From Paenibacillus sp. EZ-K15 (GTDB lineage: Bacteria; Bacillota; Bacilli; Paenibacillales; Paenibacillaceae), in assembly GCF_002573715.1 (NCBI RefSeq), contig NZ_PDHM01000017.1:62001-126000 (forward strand): a stretch of DNA of 64,000 bases. Direction: 5' to 3'. Below, piece by piece: positions 33,649 through 42,301 of this stretch. The notes beneath the pieces were generated by a model, which was not told where the DNA came from, ran no database searches, and was given only the letters and a program-made list of their open reading frames with translations. Numbering within the stretch: the stretch's first letter is position 1; each line of letters begins with the position of its first letter. The position numbers and the translations under genes are program-made.

Positions 33649-34656
33649 TCACTCCGCGTTTCGATGTACAGCCCGTAACGCAAATTCATGAAGATTGCGG
33701 AAACGCCGGCCCAGCAGCTCATACCCCTCGGCTCCAGGGTGCAGACCATCCGTCAGAAAGGCTTCATCCTCCGGACCGAACCACTTCAAGCCATCCTGAT
33801 AGTACAACTGGCGATCACCCCGATCCCTTAGCAGCTCCACGGTCTCGCGGATGAATTCTCGCATGATGGGCAGGGTGAAGCCCAGCGAATTGAGCTTCGT
33901 TTCGCGGATGGTGCCATAGATCGGAGAAATGACAAGCAGCGGGGTATCCCTGTGTTTCTCGCGTATCGTCTCCAGCAGGCCAATCAGCAGCGGCTTGAAC
34001 ATGCGAGGGCTTAAGGTGCCCCCGCCGTAGATGTTCACGCCTACACATATCGAGATGAAATCAGCCGGCAAGTCGCGAATCAGACGCCCGATCATCGGTT
34101 CCATGTGGCAGTTGCCGGAGAAGCCAAGATTGGTCAAGCTGAAGCCGCAGGCTTCGGCGGCAATGGCAGGCCAAGCGCGGGAGGGGCTGGAAGCCCCGAC
34201 GCACTGGGTAATGGAGCTCCCGTACGTAATCCAGCGGGGCCGGGGGTCCGGCAGCGGGACTCCGACAGTATGGACATCAATCCGTAGGCCGGTGACGGTT
34301 ATTCCTATATTTTGAGGGAGCCAAATCTCCAAATCCTTGATTCCGTCCTTAAGTCCGCTGAACAAGGCTTCTGTGGCTCCGACGGGCAGGCTGAGCGTCT
34401 GGCATAATTCCCCACCTGCCATGCAATCCATGGCGGCCGAGTCCGCAAGCGGTGCAAAAGATACTGCCACCTCGGTGGAGTCCGTCCGCAGCCGCAGGCG
34501 AACACCGGCACATATTTCGGCTTTGCCATCGATTCCCGCAGGCGGATACAGCTCGTAATCCATGTAAGGAATACGCCACGGCTTGATACCATCCTCCCGG
34601 TGTTCGAGCGACACGGCACCGTGAAACCACTCATCCGTTAATGGAAGCTGCTTCAC
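33649..34656 (-). CDS. SGNH/GDSL-family hydrolase
   Basis: The 335-residue protein has an N-terminal beta domain and a SGNH hydrolase core: Ser in TYGSSITQC (near 145), the oxyanion Gly in NLGFSGN, Asn in GVNIYGG, and Asp and His in TDGLHPGAEGYE (near 305). It would remove acetyl or other ester groups from a carbohydrate. It lacks a signal peptide, so it acts on imported material. The GTG start overlaps the stop of the upstream FAD oxidoreductase gene (GTGA), so translation is coupled. It is the last gene of the second polysaccharide locus. Confidence 0.88.
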   Translation of the reverse strand: MKQLPLTDEWFHGAVSLEHREDGIKPWRIPYMDYELYPPAGIDGKAEICAGVRLRLRTDSTEVAVSFAPLADSAAMDCMAGGELCQTLSLPVGATEALFSGLKDGIKDLEIWLPQNIGITVTGLRIDVHTVGVPLPDPRPRWITYGSSITQCVGASSPSRAWPAIAAEACGFSLTNLGFSGNCHMEPMIGRLIRDLPADFISICVGVNIYGGGTLSPRMFKPLLIGLLETIREKHRDTPLLVISPIYGTIRETKLNSLGFTLPIMREFIRETVELLRDRGDRQLYYQDGLKWFGPEDEAFLTDGLHPGAEGYELLGRRFRNLHEFALRAVHRNAE

Positions 34657-36029
34657 GGCGCATTCCCTTCCTTCTGCTTATCAGCCGGAATGAAATCTTC
34701 TCCCAGCCATACATCCTGCTCCAGCAGCCGCTGCTGAAGCTCGGCTACGGAAATGCCGCGCGAGCCGGTGCCATCTCGCAGCGCCAATGCAGCAGCCGTT
34801 CCCGATGCCTGGCCCATGGAGAAGCAGTTCGGCATCACCCGAAGGGAGCCTTGCACTGCTCGGTCCGAGGATACGCAGCGTCCGGCAACCCAAAGGTTGT
34901 CGATGCCAACCGGCAGCATAATCCGGTATGGTACGCCGTGTGAAACCCCGGGCGGCAGGTGGTTAAAGGTCATCTCGCTTTTGCTGTTGGCGAGATGAAT
35001 ATCGATGTAGTATGCGTTGCGTGCAATGTCGTCCGGGAAGGAACGCGCAGCAAGGAAGTCATCGACCGTCAGGATATAGTCTCCTTCAATCCGCCGCGTC
35101 TCCCGGATGCCGAGCTGCTCCCCGCTCGCTACCATATGGGCGCGCTCAAAGCCCGGCACGTAGCGGTGGAAGAACTGCAGCTGGCGTTCCGCCGTGCGGC
35201 GCCCTTCAATCGCCCCCCGTGTCAAATCCTCGGCAAGGGTGCCGTCCACGCCGAATACATGGCCGAAGTTGACGCCTACCAAATAGTCGCTAACCCAAGC
35301 AAGGCCGGAGATCGACTTGCGGCCCTCCGGCAGCGCACCGTCCTCGATCGCCAGCTCCACCGTCTTGTGCAGTTGGCCCGTATCCCCGCTCTCCTCCAAG
35401 TACCGTGTAAACCTTTGACGGTCCACATTCGCAAGCAGATAGCACATGCTGCCGGGCTGAAGTTCGCCCGCTTCGCCACCCTTCTGAAAAGGAACTCCCG
35501 CCAGTGCGGCAATATCCCCATCTCCCGAGCAATCGATTATATACCTGCAGGAGATGAAAGAACGTCCTGTTTTGTTAACGACAACGACACCTTCAACCTT
35601 CCGGCGGTCCTCAGAAAGGATAACTTCGTAAACAAAGGTGTGATACAGCGGCGTCACGCCGCTTTCCAGAATGGCATCGTCATAAACCCGTTTCAGCACT
35701 TCGGGATCGATCGGCACCCAATCCAGCATCTCTTGATAATCCTCACGGTACTGAGGATCGCATGCCTGCTTCATCCTTTCCATCAATTGAAGGCCGAGAC
35801 CGCGGATAATCGGCTTCCGCTTATCCGTAAAGGGACAGAAAGCCGGAACGAGCGCAACCGTGCCCATGCCGCCAAGGAACCCTCGCTGCTCCACCAGCAT
35901 CGTTTGCGCTCCCCCTTTCGCAGCGGCAATGGCCGCGGCGATGCCGGAAGCGCCTCCGCCGATGACAAGCACATCCACCTCGCGGGCAACCGGAATACTG
36001 GCTGAGGGCAGCGTAATATGTCCTTTCAT
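34653..36029 (-). CDS. FAD-dependent oxidoreductase (FAD_oxidored family)
   Basis: The 458-residue flavoprotein has VLVIGGGASGIAAAIAAAKG (FAD-binding Rossmann motif) near 19-38, an acidic residue after (MLVEQRGFLGGMGT), the IDCSGDGDIAALAGV motif near 165, and a C-terminal LWVAGRCVSSDRAVQGSLR segment that contacts the flavin. The family is frequent in carbohydrate loci of Paenibacillus-like bacteria; the substrate, probably a sugar or sugar acid, is unknown. It lies between the GH130 gene and the SGNH hydrolase gene, all on one strand with short gaps. Confidence 0.88.
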   Translation of the reverse strand: MKGHITLPSASIPVAREVDVLVIGGGASGIAAAIAAAKGGAQTMLVEQRGFLGGMGTVALVPAFCPFTDKRKPIIRGLGLQLMERMKQACDPQYREDYQEMLDWVPIDPEVLKRVYDDAILESGVTPLYHTFVYEVILSEDRRKVEGVVVVNKTGRSFISCRYIIDCSGDGDIAALAGVPFQKGGEAGELQPGSMCYLLANVDRQRFTRYLEESGDTGQLHKTVELAIEDGALPEGRKSISGLAWVSDYLVGVNFGHVFGVDGTLAEDLTRGAIEGRRTAERQLQFFHRYVPGFERAHMVASGEQLGIRETRRIEGDYILTVDDFLAARSFPDDIARNAYYIDIHLANSKSEMTFNHLPPGVSHGVPYRIMLPVGIDNLWVAGRCVSSDRAVQGSLRVMPNCFSMGQASGTAAALALRDGTGSRGISVAELQQRLLEQDVWLGEDFIPADKQKEGNAP

Positions 36030-36068
36030 AGAAACCTCCCCATTCTGTATAGCTTTAACATGTCATCA

Positions 36069-37088
36069 TTACTTATGGACTGTGTCTTTCAGACAAAGAT
36101 GCAGCAAATCATCTACATGCGCAGTTGCCAGGCATTCTACAGTATCGGCGGCGCCGTAGTAGATTTTGACTTCCCCGGTATCTTCCAGAATCATGCCCCC
36201 CGGAAAAATAACATGATTGCGGAAGCCCCCATCGGTCTCATAGGCAGCTTCCGGGGCAAGCAGCGGCGTCTCCGCCATGCCGATGATCTGGCTGGGATCG
36301 GCAAGATCCAGCAGTAAAATGCCGGACGTATAGCGCTTCTTCCAGCTGTCCTCCCAGCCGTTCTTGCCCCTGCTCGGATCGATGTCCACGGCATGGAACA
36401 GAGTCAGCCAGCCTTTGTCCGTTTTGACGGGCGGAGCGCCGGGGCCTACCTTGTCATTGGCATAAGCTACATCTTCAACCGCCAGCAGCAGCTTGGAGTT
36501 TCCCCAGTATTTCAGGTCAGGCGAGTCGCTCATCCACATGTCGAAGCGGTCTATCCCGCCCCGGCTGTATACAGGCATCGGACGCTCCAGCCGGACGTAC
36601 TTGCCCCCGATCCGCTCCGGGAACAATACCATGTTGCGGTTATCCGGCAGCGACAGGCTCAACACCTCGAAGGATCGGAAATCTTCGGTGACGGCGATGC
36701 CGCCGCGCAGCCCGTGTTTGGTATCGACCGCAAAGCACATATAACATTGTTCGCCGATTACCGTTAGACGCGGGTCATACACTCGGATGACCTCTTCATC
36801 ATGCCAGAACCAGCACGGTTCCGGCTGCACATCCCACTTTATGCCGTCATCGCTGAAGGCCAGCCCAAGATTCGTTGTATGATGAGGGGCAACAATCCCT
36901 TTAAGTTCATCACCGTAGTCATTGCGAAAAACCATCACATATTTGCCTTTAAATTTGGTAACTCCGGCATTAAAGACCAACGACGGACCGTAGGGCACAT
37001 CACCCGGAGTCAGAATCGGATTCGCGGAATGCCGGGTCATGATCGGGCTGGAAAACAACGCTCCCACTGTAGAATCACTCATTTGCAA
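36069..37088 (-). CDS. GH130-family beta-mannoside phosphorylase or hydrolase
   Basis: The 339-residue five-bladed beta-propeller protein has the family landmarks: NPILTPGDVPYGPSLVFNAG, YDPRLTVIG near 105, RLERPMPVYSRGG, a PPVKTDKGWL.LFHAVD segment and FPGGMILEDTGEVKIYYGAAD at the end. GH130 enzymes phosphorolyse or hydrolyse beta-mannosides inside the cell; the sequence alone does not settle the subgroup. The start may be the TTG at 37088 (AAGGAG five bases upstream) or the ATG at 37082. It follows the permease gene of the same locus. Confidence 0.88.
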   Translation of the reverse strand: MQMSDSTVGALFSSPIMTRHSANPILTPGDVPYGPSLVFNAGVTKFKGKYVMVFRNDYGDELKGIVAPHHTTNLGLAFSDDGIKWDVQPEPCWFWHDEEVIRVYDPRLTVIGEQCYMCFAVDTKHGLRGGIAVTEDFRSFEVLSLSLPDNRNMVLFPERIGGKYVRLERPMPVYSRGGIDRFDMWMSDSPDLKYWGNSKLLLAVEDVAYANDKVGPGAPPVKTDKGWLTLFHAVDIDPSRGKNGWEDSWKKRYTSGILLLDLADPSQIIGMAETPLLAPEAAYETDGGFRNHVIFPGGMILEDTGEVKIYYGAADTVECLATAHVDDLLHLCLKDTVHK

Positions 37089-37115
37089 TCATGCTCCTTG
37101 TATTTGGAATTGAGT

Positions 37116-38018
37116 TTAACCTTTGACTGAACCCGCAGTCACTTGAATAAAGGATTTGTTCGCCACAATATAAGCGAGAAGCATCGGCAGAATCGACAGG
37201 CATGCTCCCGCCATCATCAAATGGATCTGCATGGCCGCGGAAGAACCGTAACGAAGATTCGCCAGCCCGACGGTGAGCGTCTGCAGCTGAGGATTCGTCA
37301 TCGTGAACACCAGCGGCAGAATGTATTCGTTCCAGGCATGGCGGAAAGCAAACAGCCCGGCCACGCCAAGCCCCGGCGTCAGGAGCGGGAGAATAATCCG
37401 AAAGAAGGTTCGGACAAAGCCGGAGCCGTCCACCATGGCCGCTTCGTCAAGCTCGCGGGGAATCGCTTTGAAGAAACCCAGCAGCATAAAAAATGTGCTG
37501 GAATGGGCGCTGATCAGAATCAGGATCACGCCCCAGAGCGTGGTATTCAGGTTCAGCGCGACCATCAAATCGAATTGCGGGCGCAGCACGATCGCACCGA
37601 CGGATATAAACATCATCGACGCCTGTGTCGTCACATACAGGGATTTGCCGGGAAAATGGCGACGGTCCACCACATAAGCCGCCATGGCAGCTACCAGCAG
37701 GGTGCCTGCGGTAACCATAATGCTGACAAAAGCGCTGTTCCAGGTATAGCGGGCAAAATTAGCCTGCTTCCAGGCTTCGGCATAGTTGACGAACTGCAGC
37801 TTGGCCGGCAGCAGGCTCCCGCCGGTCATCATTTCGGCGCCGGTCTTGAGCGAACCGGACAAAGTCATCAACAGGGGAAATAATGTCAGTATCGCCGTTA
37901 TCAATAAGAACAACCACATCACCGTACGGCCCGCAATTCTGCCTATGTGACCGGAAGGCGGGCGGGCGGCGATTTTGCCGCGCGCATCCGGCTGTTGGGG
38001 TAATACCTGATCGTTCAT
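37116..38018 (-). CDS. Sugar ABC transporter permease (MalG/CUT1 type)
   Basis: The 300-residue protein has six TM segments and the EAA loop DEAAMVDGSGFVRTFFRIIL near 195-215. It belongs to the MalG/AraQ branch of CUT1 importers. The ATG at 38018 is chosen because AGGAGGATCAGCAG precedes it; the longer frame has no such site. It pairs with the permease at 38168-39067. Confidence 0.92.
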   Translation of the reverse strand: MNDQVLPQQPDARGKIAARPPSGHIGRIAGRTVMWLFLLITAILTLFPLLMTLSGSLKTGAEMMTGGSLLPAKLQFVNYAEAWKQANFARYTWNSAFVSIMVTAGTLLVAAMAAYVVDRRHFPGKSLYVTTQASMMFISVGAIVLRPQFDLMVALNLNTTLWGVILILISAHSSTFFMLLGFFKAIPRELDEAAMVDGSGFVRTFFRIILPLLTPGLGVAGLFAFRHAWNEYILPLVFTMTNPQLQTLTVGLANLRYGSSAAMQIHLMMAGACLSILPMLLAYIVANKSFIQVTAGSVKG

Positions 38019-38167
38019 CTGCTGATCCTCCTGCACGCCTGCAGCCGTTCATGATCAATCGGTCTGCGGCGTTGTTGTCAAATCGTAAGGGCCATCGCTA
38101 AGTTGGCGTCTATTGTTGCATATAGTGCATGTTCAAAAATCATGTTAAGTGGGTTTTAAAAGAAACT

Positions 38168-39067
38168 CTAATAAAGCTTGTTCATTTTACGGCTTAATAA
38201 GAAATACAAACCAGTGATCGCACCCACAATAACAGCGGTTGCGAAGCCAACGGCGCTGCCGTATCCAAGCTGCTGCTCCACAGGCGAACCCGTGGAAACC
38301 GGAAACAACTGTTTATACAGATAGAGATACATGACCTCGGTTTTGCCGATCGGTCCGCCTTCCGTGATGAGCATAATGCTCTCATAGCCTTTCAGGGATG
38401 CGATAATCGCAAGCATAATGACCAACTGGGCAACCGGAGCCAGCATCGGAAGCGTAATGCTCCAGAACCGTCTTCCTGCATTCGCGCCGTCCATGGCCGC
38501 ACTTTCGTACAAATCCTGCGGAATGCTCTGCAAGCCAGCCAGAAACAGCAGCATATAGTTACCGACCGCGCCCCATACCGCCACAAGAATGACCGTAAGC
38601 ATCGCATGCTTTGGGCCGAGCCAATCGATGGGTTGCGAGACAAGATGCAGCTTCATCAATACGGTGTTTACCATCCCGTTATAGGAATTGAAGATCGTAT
38701 AGAACACCACGGAGATAACCGCGGTACTGATGATCGTCGGCATAAAATAGATCCCGCGCAGCAGATTTCCGCCCCGCAGCTTGCCGTTCAGGATGACCGC
38801 GAGCAGCAGGGACAACGGCAGCGTCAGCAGCAGCTTGCCCCCGGCGTAGATAAAGGTATTGCCAACCGATTCCCAGAACAGCGCATCGCGCATCAGGCGA
38901 CGGAAATTGTCCAGACCAACGAACAGCGCATCGCCATATCCGGCATAGTCATAAAACATATAACGCAGCATCCATAACAAGGGATAGATGCCCAGAGCCA
39001 CCGTCAAAATGATGCTGGGGGACAGAAACAGAGCATTCTCCCTCAGCCGTTTCCATTTAATACTCAC
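38168..39067 (-). CDS. Sugar ABC transporter permease (MalF/CUT1 type)
   Basis: The 299-residue protein has six TM segments and the EAA loop YESAAMDGANAGRRFWSITL near 190-210. It is the partner of the 37116-38018 permease and receives the ligand from the binding protein encoded upstream. The start is a GTG at 39067 with AAGGAGG eight bases before it; earlier in-frame codons lack a site. Confidence 0.92.
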   Translation of the reverse strand: MSIKWKRLRENALFLSPSIILTVALGIYPLLWMLRYMFYDYAGYGDALFVGLDNFRRLMRDALFWESVGNTFIYAGGKLLLTLPLSLLLAVILNGKLRGGNLLRGIYFMPTIISTAVISVVFYTIFNSYNGMVNTVLMKLHLVSQPIDWLGPKHAMLTVILVAVWGAVGNYMLLFLAGLQSIPQDLYESAAMDGANAGRRFWSITLPMLAPVAQLVIMLAIIASLKGYESIMLITEGGPIGKTEVMYLYLYKQLFPVSTGSPVEQQLGYGSAVGFATAVIVGAITGLYFLLSRKMNKLY

Positions 39068-39138
39068 GATTGCTTCCTCCTTCGGGGAAAGAAAAGGGGC
39101 ATCCGCCAAATCGTGTGCGGCAGCCCCATCCTTGCCTG

Positions 39139-40545
39139 TTATTCTCCCTGAGGTTTAGTTGGATCAAAGGCAGGGTTCGGCGTTACAGTGACCTCGCCTT
39201 TCTCCACCGCCTTGGACAATGCGGCGTTGTACCTTGTGTTTAAATCCTCCGTAATCGCTTTCAGGTCTTCATCGGTAAGGATATATTTGAAGAAAGCGTC
39301 CGCATAGGTGGAACCCTCCGGAGTAACGTTTGGCGAAGCAGGCCAGAGCGAGTCGTGTTCCCCGACCAGGAAGCCTTCCATGCCATTGATCTCCGGATCT
39401 TTAGCCTGTTCTACAATGCTTGGCACAATGGCAATACCGAAGCCTTTTTCATGATAGGTCTTCAGATTCTCATCGCCGTACATATACTGCATGAATTTCC
39501 AAGCCGCTTCCTTATTGGCCGATTGGGCGCTGATGCCGAGCCACGTTCCGGCGGACACGATTTCGGAAGTTCCCTTGATCTCACCGTCCAGCGTTGGAGC
39601 CAACGCGCCCCCCCAGTTGATTTCGGTCGGGAATTGATCCATGTACACGCCTGGCTCCGTCGAGAAGGAAAGATACATTCCGATTTTGCCTGCGGCGAAT
39701 TGGGCGCGCAGCGGGTCGATGTCCAGCGCTTCCGCTCCAGGCAGAATGCTTCCGTCTTTATGCATTTGCTTGAAATATTCAATGACCTGCGAGTAAGGCT
39801 CAAAATCGAATTGGCCTGTTTTCAGATCAAAGCCAAGTCCCTGATAACCGCTCAAGGAAAGAATCTCCCGGACGGAACGGTCAAATGCTTGCTTCGGATT
39901 TTTGAAGTTCAGCGCAAAACCATAGATGCCCTCGGCTTTGCCGACTTCGGTAATTTTCTTGGCATCCTCCACCATTTCCTGCAGCGACTTCGGAGGATTC
40001 TCGATGCCCGCTTTGGCAAAGAGATCCTTGTTGTAGACCAGACGCATGGTGAGGCCGGTATTGGCGAGCGAGTACACCTTGCCATCAAAACGGTTGACAT
40101 CGTCGATCAGCAGGCTGCCGAACTTCGCTTTCAAGTCATCGGTTAAATACTCGTCAATCGGCGCGAGATACCCTTTTTTGACAAATCCGGATGTATTGGC
40201 GCTCTTTAGACGCAGCACATCCGGCGCCTGGTTGCTGGAAAATGCAATGTCGACGCTTTGCGCGTAATTCTCGGACATGACCGTCAATTCCACCTGGATG
40301 TTATCGCCGTTAGTTTCATTGAACTTGTTGATTAATTCCTTGATATACTCCTGGTCATGACGGTCGTCAGTCCAGTATTTAAGCTGTACGGGTTGGCCCG
40401 TCTCGGTTGATGGTGCTGCCGTTCCGCCGTCAGACTTACCATTCGTAGTACCGCCATTGCCATTGTTGTTGTCGTTCCCGCCGCAGCCTGCGATTCCGGC
40501 GGCCAGAATGAGGCTCAAGCCGAGACTTAACCATTTTTTTCGCAT
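39139..40545 (-). CDS. Extracellular sugar-binding lipoprotein of ABC importer (family 1)
   Basis: The 468-residue lipoprotein has a signal peptide ending in the lipobox IAGC (Cys21), a Gly/Asn-rich linker (GGNDNNNGNGG) and a family 1 solute-binding fold (LKYWTDDRHDQEYIKELINKF near the start; LRAQFAAGKIGMYL in the middle). It captures an oligosaccharide outside the cell. AAAGGGGTAGAATGT precedes the ATG at 40545; the reading frame extends upstream, but that part does not give a signal peptide. Confidence 0.93.
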   Translation of the reverse strand: MRKKWLSLGLSLILAAGIAGCGGNDNNNGNGGTTNGKSDGGTAAPSTETGQPVQLKYWTDDRHDQEYIKELINKFNETNGDNIQVELTVMSENYAQSVDIAFSSNQAPDVLRLKSANTSGFVKKGYLAPIDEYLTDDLKAKFGSLLIDDVNRFDGKVYSLANTGLTMRLVYNKDLFAKAGIENPPKSLQEMVEDAKKITEVGKAEGIYGFALNFKNPKQAFDRSVREILSLSGYQGLGFDLKTGQFDFEPYSQVIEYFKQMHKDGSILPGAEALDIDPLRAQFAAGKIGMYLSFSTEPGVYMDQFPTEINWGGALAPTLDGEIKGTSEIVSAGTWLGISAQSANKEAAWKFMQYMYGDENLKTYHEKGFGIAIVPSIVEQAKDPEINGMEGFLVGEHDSLWPASPNVTPEGSTYADAFFKYILTDEDLKAITEDLNTRYNAALSKAVEKGEVTVTPNPAFDPTKPQGE

Positions 40546-40610
40546 ACATTCTACCCCTTTGATTAACGATTGTATTATGAGCTCGTTTTTTATTATAGAA
40601 TCCCTTTCCC

Positions 40611-40637
40611 GGAAAAGGAGTGAGGCAAATTCACTCT
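40611..40637 (-). terminator. Hairpin between response regulator and binding-protein genes
   Basis: GAGTGA and TCACTC pair around a short loop, followed on the minus strand by CCTTTTCC. It lies just after the stop of the response regulator gene. The T-run is short, so termination would be partial. Confidence 0.5.
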
Positions 40638-40675
40638 CAAGGGATAGAATTCTATGGTCTCCTGCAGCACTCGCC

Positions 40676-42301
40676 TCACGCCTCCGGCCGGTCCATGTGA
40701 TAGCCCGCCCTGAATTCCGACGGTGTCTGGCCGGTGGTCTTCTTGAACATCTCGCTGAAATATCTGCGCTCCTCATACCCTACCGCCGCAGCCACCTCCT
40801 GCACCTGCGCTCCCTCCACCAGCAGCAGTCTCGCTTTTTGTATGCGTTCCGAGGTGATATACTGCGTGACCGTCATCCCGGTCACCTGCTTAAACAAGCT
40901 GGAAAAGTAGCTGGCGCTTAGATGCACATGCGCGGCACATTCGCCAACGGTAATATCCTCGGACAAGCGGCCCTTGATATAGCCTATGGCATTATAAATA
41001 ACCTTCTGCCCTTCGGATAAGCTGTTCCGGCGAACCAGCTCGGCCCCCTCCGTGCACAAGGCATGCAGTTGACGCTGCAAAGAGGCCAGCGGCAGCCCCG
41101 CCGTCCCTTGTACCGTTCTGAATTTCTGAATCATCGGCTGTATCTCCGAATATGGAACCATTTCGTAAAGCGTGCGGATCGCTGAAGCGGCCAGCTCATC
41201 GTACAAGCTGAGGAGATAATCCGCATTTTGCCGGGAGATCCGTTTCTGCAGCGCTTCCGAAATCGCGGACAGAATCGCGTCCGTCCGGACAGCATTCCCG
41301 GAACGAAGGGCCAGCAGGAGCTCGTCCTTGTATTCCAGTGCCAGCGGCTCCTGGCTTCCGCTTTGGGGGATATCGTCATACATAATGGCGGCATTGCCTT
41401 CAGTGAATAAGTGATGGGAGAGCGCCCGATGAGCCTGGCGATAAGAATCCGGGAGCCCGCTGATCTCCTCCACTCTGCCGCCGACCCCGACCGAGACCGT
41501 AAACTTGGTGTATCGTTCAATATTCCGGCAGCACTGCTCGGCAATTTCGATCGGACTGGACGGTCCTGAATCGTTCAGTACGGCCAGGTACTGATCATGA
41601 CGGGCGCGGAAAAGAACGCTGTGCGCATAATGGGCAAGCGTCTCCTGCATAATATTCAACAGCGAGAACCGGATCAGCTCCATCTCCTTCACGGACTGCT
41701 CGGCAACTTGCTCCCGGAAACGATCAATTTCAATCAGCATCACCACGAAGCCGCGCGGCTCCAACTCAATATTCAGAAAATCCCACCGTTCCGAGGCCTC
41801 TTCCCATGTTGTGCGGTGACTTACGAGCAGCCCAAAGTACTCCTGCCGCAACGCCGGCATGCTCTCGCGAAGCTTGTTCTCCATTTCCCTCAAACTTATC
41901 CGTTTGGACCTCTCTTCCATAACCTCTGCTTTGGCTCGCAGCACAGCCGACATCATATCTTCTTCGGTGAAGGGCTTCACCACAAAATCAAACGCCCCCA
42001 GCTGCACCGCCTGCTGCGCATATTCAAAGTCGGCATAGCCGCTGATCAGAATGACCTTGCAGCTGGGGTTCTCTTCGAGAACCAAACGCAGCATGTTCAG
42101 CCCGTCCATGATCGGCATCCGGATATCGGTAATAACCAGATCCGGACACAACCCGCTGATCAGCTTCAGCCCCTCTTCCCCATTGCTCGATACACCTGCG
42201 ACCCGAATCCCCTGCTCTTCCCAGTTCATGGCGGTCAGCCCGTCCACCACGCTTTTAATATCGTCGATAATGCAGAGACTGATCGCCTCAGGATTGCTCA
42301 T
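40676..42301 (-). CDS. Response regulator with AraC-type output domain (YesN-like)
   Basis: The 541-residue protein has a receiver domain (IIDDIKS near 11, phosphoacceptor Asp59 in VITDIRMPIMDG, FVVKPF near 107), a long linker and a C-terminal AraC double HTH (TVGECAAHVHLSASYFSSLF; VQEVAAAVGYEERRYFSEMF). It works with the histidine kinase encoded just upstream, whose gene it overlaps by 14 bases. It probably induces the importer and the GH28-like and GH130 enzymes. The ATG at 42301 follows AAAGGGGAGCATTTGG. Confidence 0.93.
   Translation of the reverse strand: MSNPEAISLCIIDDIKSVVDGLTAMNWEEQGIRVAGVSSNGEEGLKLISGLCPDLVITDIRMPIMDGLNMLRLVLEENPSCKVILISGYADFEYAQQAVQLGAFDFVVKPFTEEDMMSAVLRAKAEVMEERSKRISLREMENKLRESMPALRQEYFGLLVSHRTTWEEASERWDFLNIELEPRGFVVMLIEIDRFREQVAEQSVKEMELIRFSLLNIMQETLAHYAHSVLFRARHDQYLAVLNDSGPSSPIEIAEQCCRNIERYTKFTVSVGVGGRVEEISGLPDSYRQAHRALSHHLFTEGNAAIMYDDIPQSGSQEPLALEYKDELLLALRSGNAVRTDAILSAISEALQKRISRQNADYLLSLYDELAASAIRTLYEMVPYSEIQPMIQKFRTVQGTAGLPLASLQRQLHALCTEGAELVRRNSLSEGQKVIYNAIGYIKGRLSEDITVGECAAHVHLSASYFSSLFKQVTGMTVTQYITSERIQKARLLLVEGAQVQEVAAAVGYEERRYFSEMFKKTTGQTPSEFRAGYHMDRPEA

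Noticed and set aside
34959-36005. A 348-codon open frame on the plus strand
   Set aside because: It lies fully antisense to the FAD oxidoreductase gene, which has clear motifs, and its protein is rich in Arg and Pro without any recognisable pattern.
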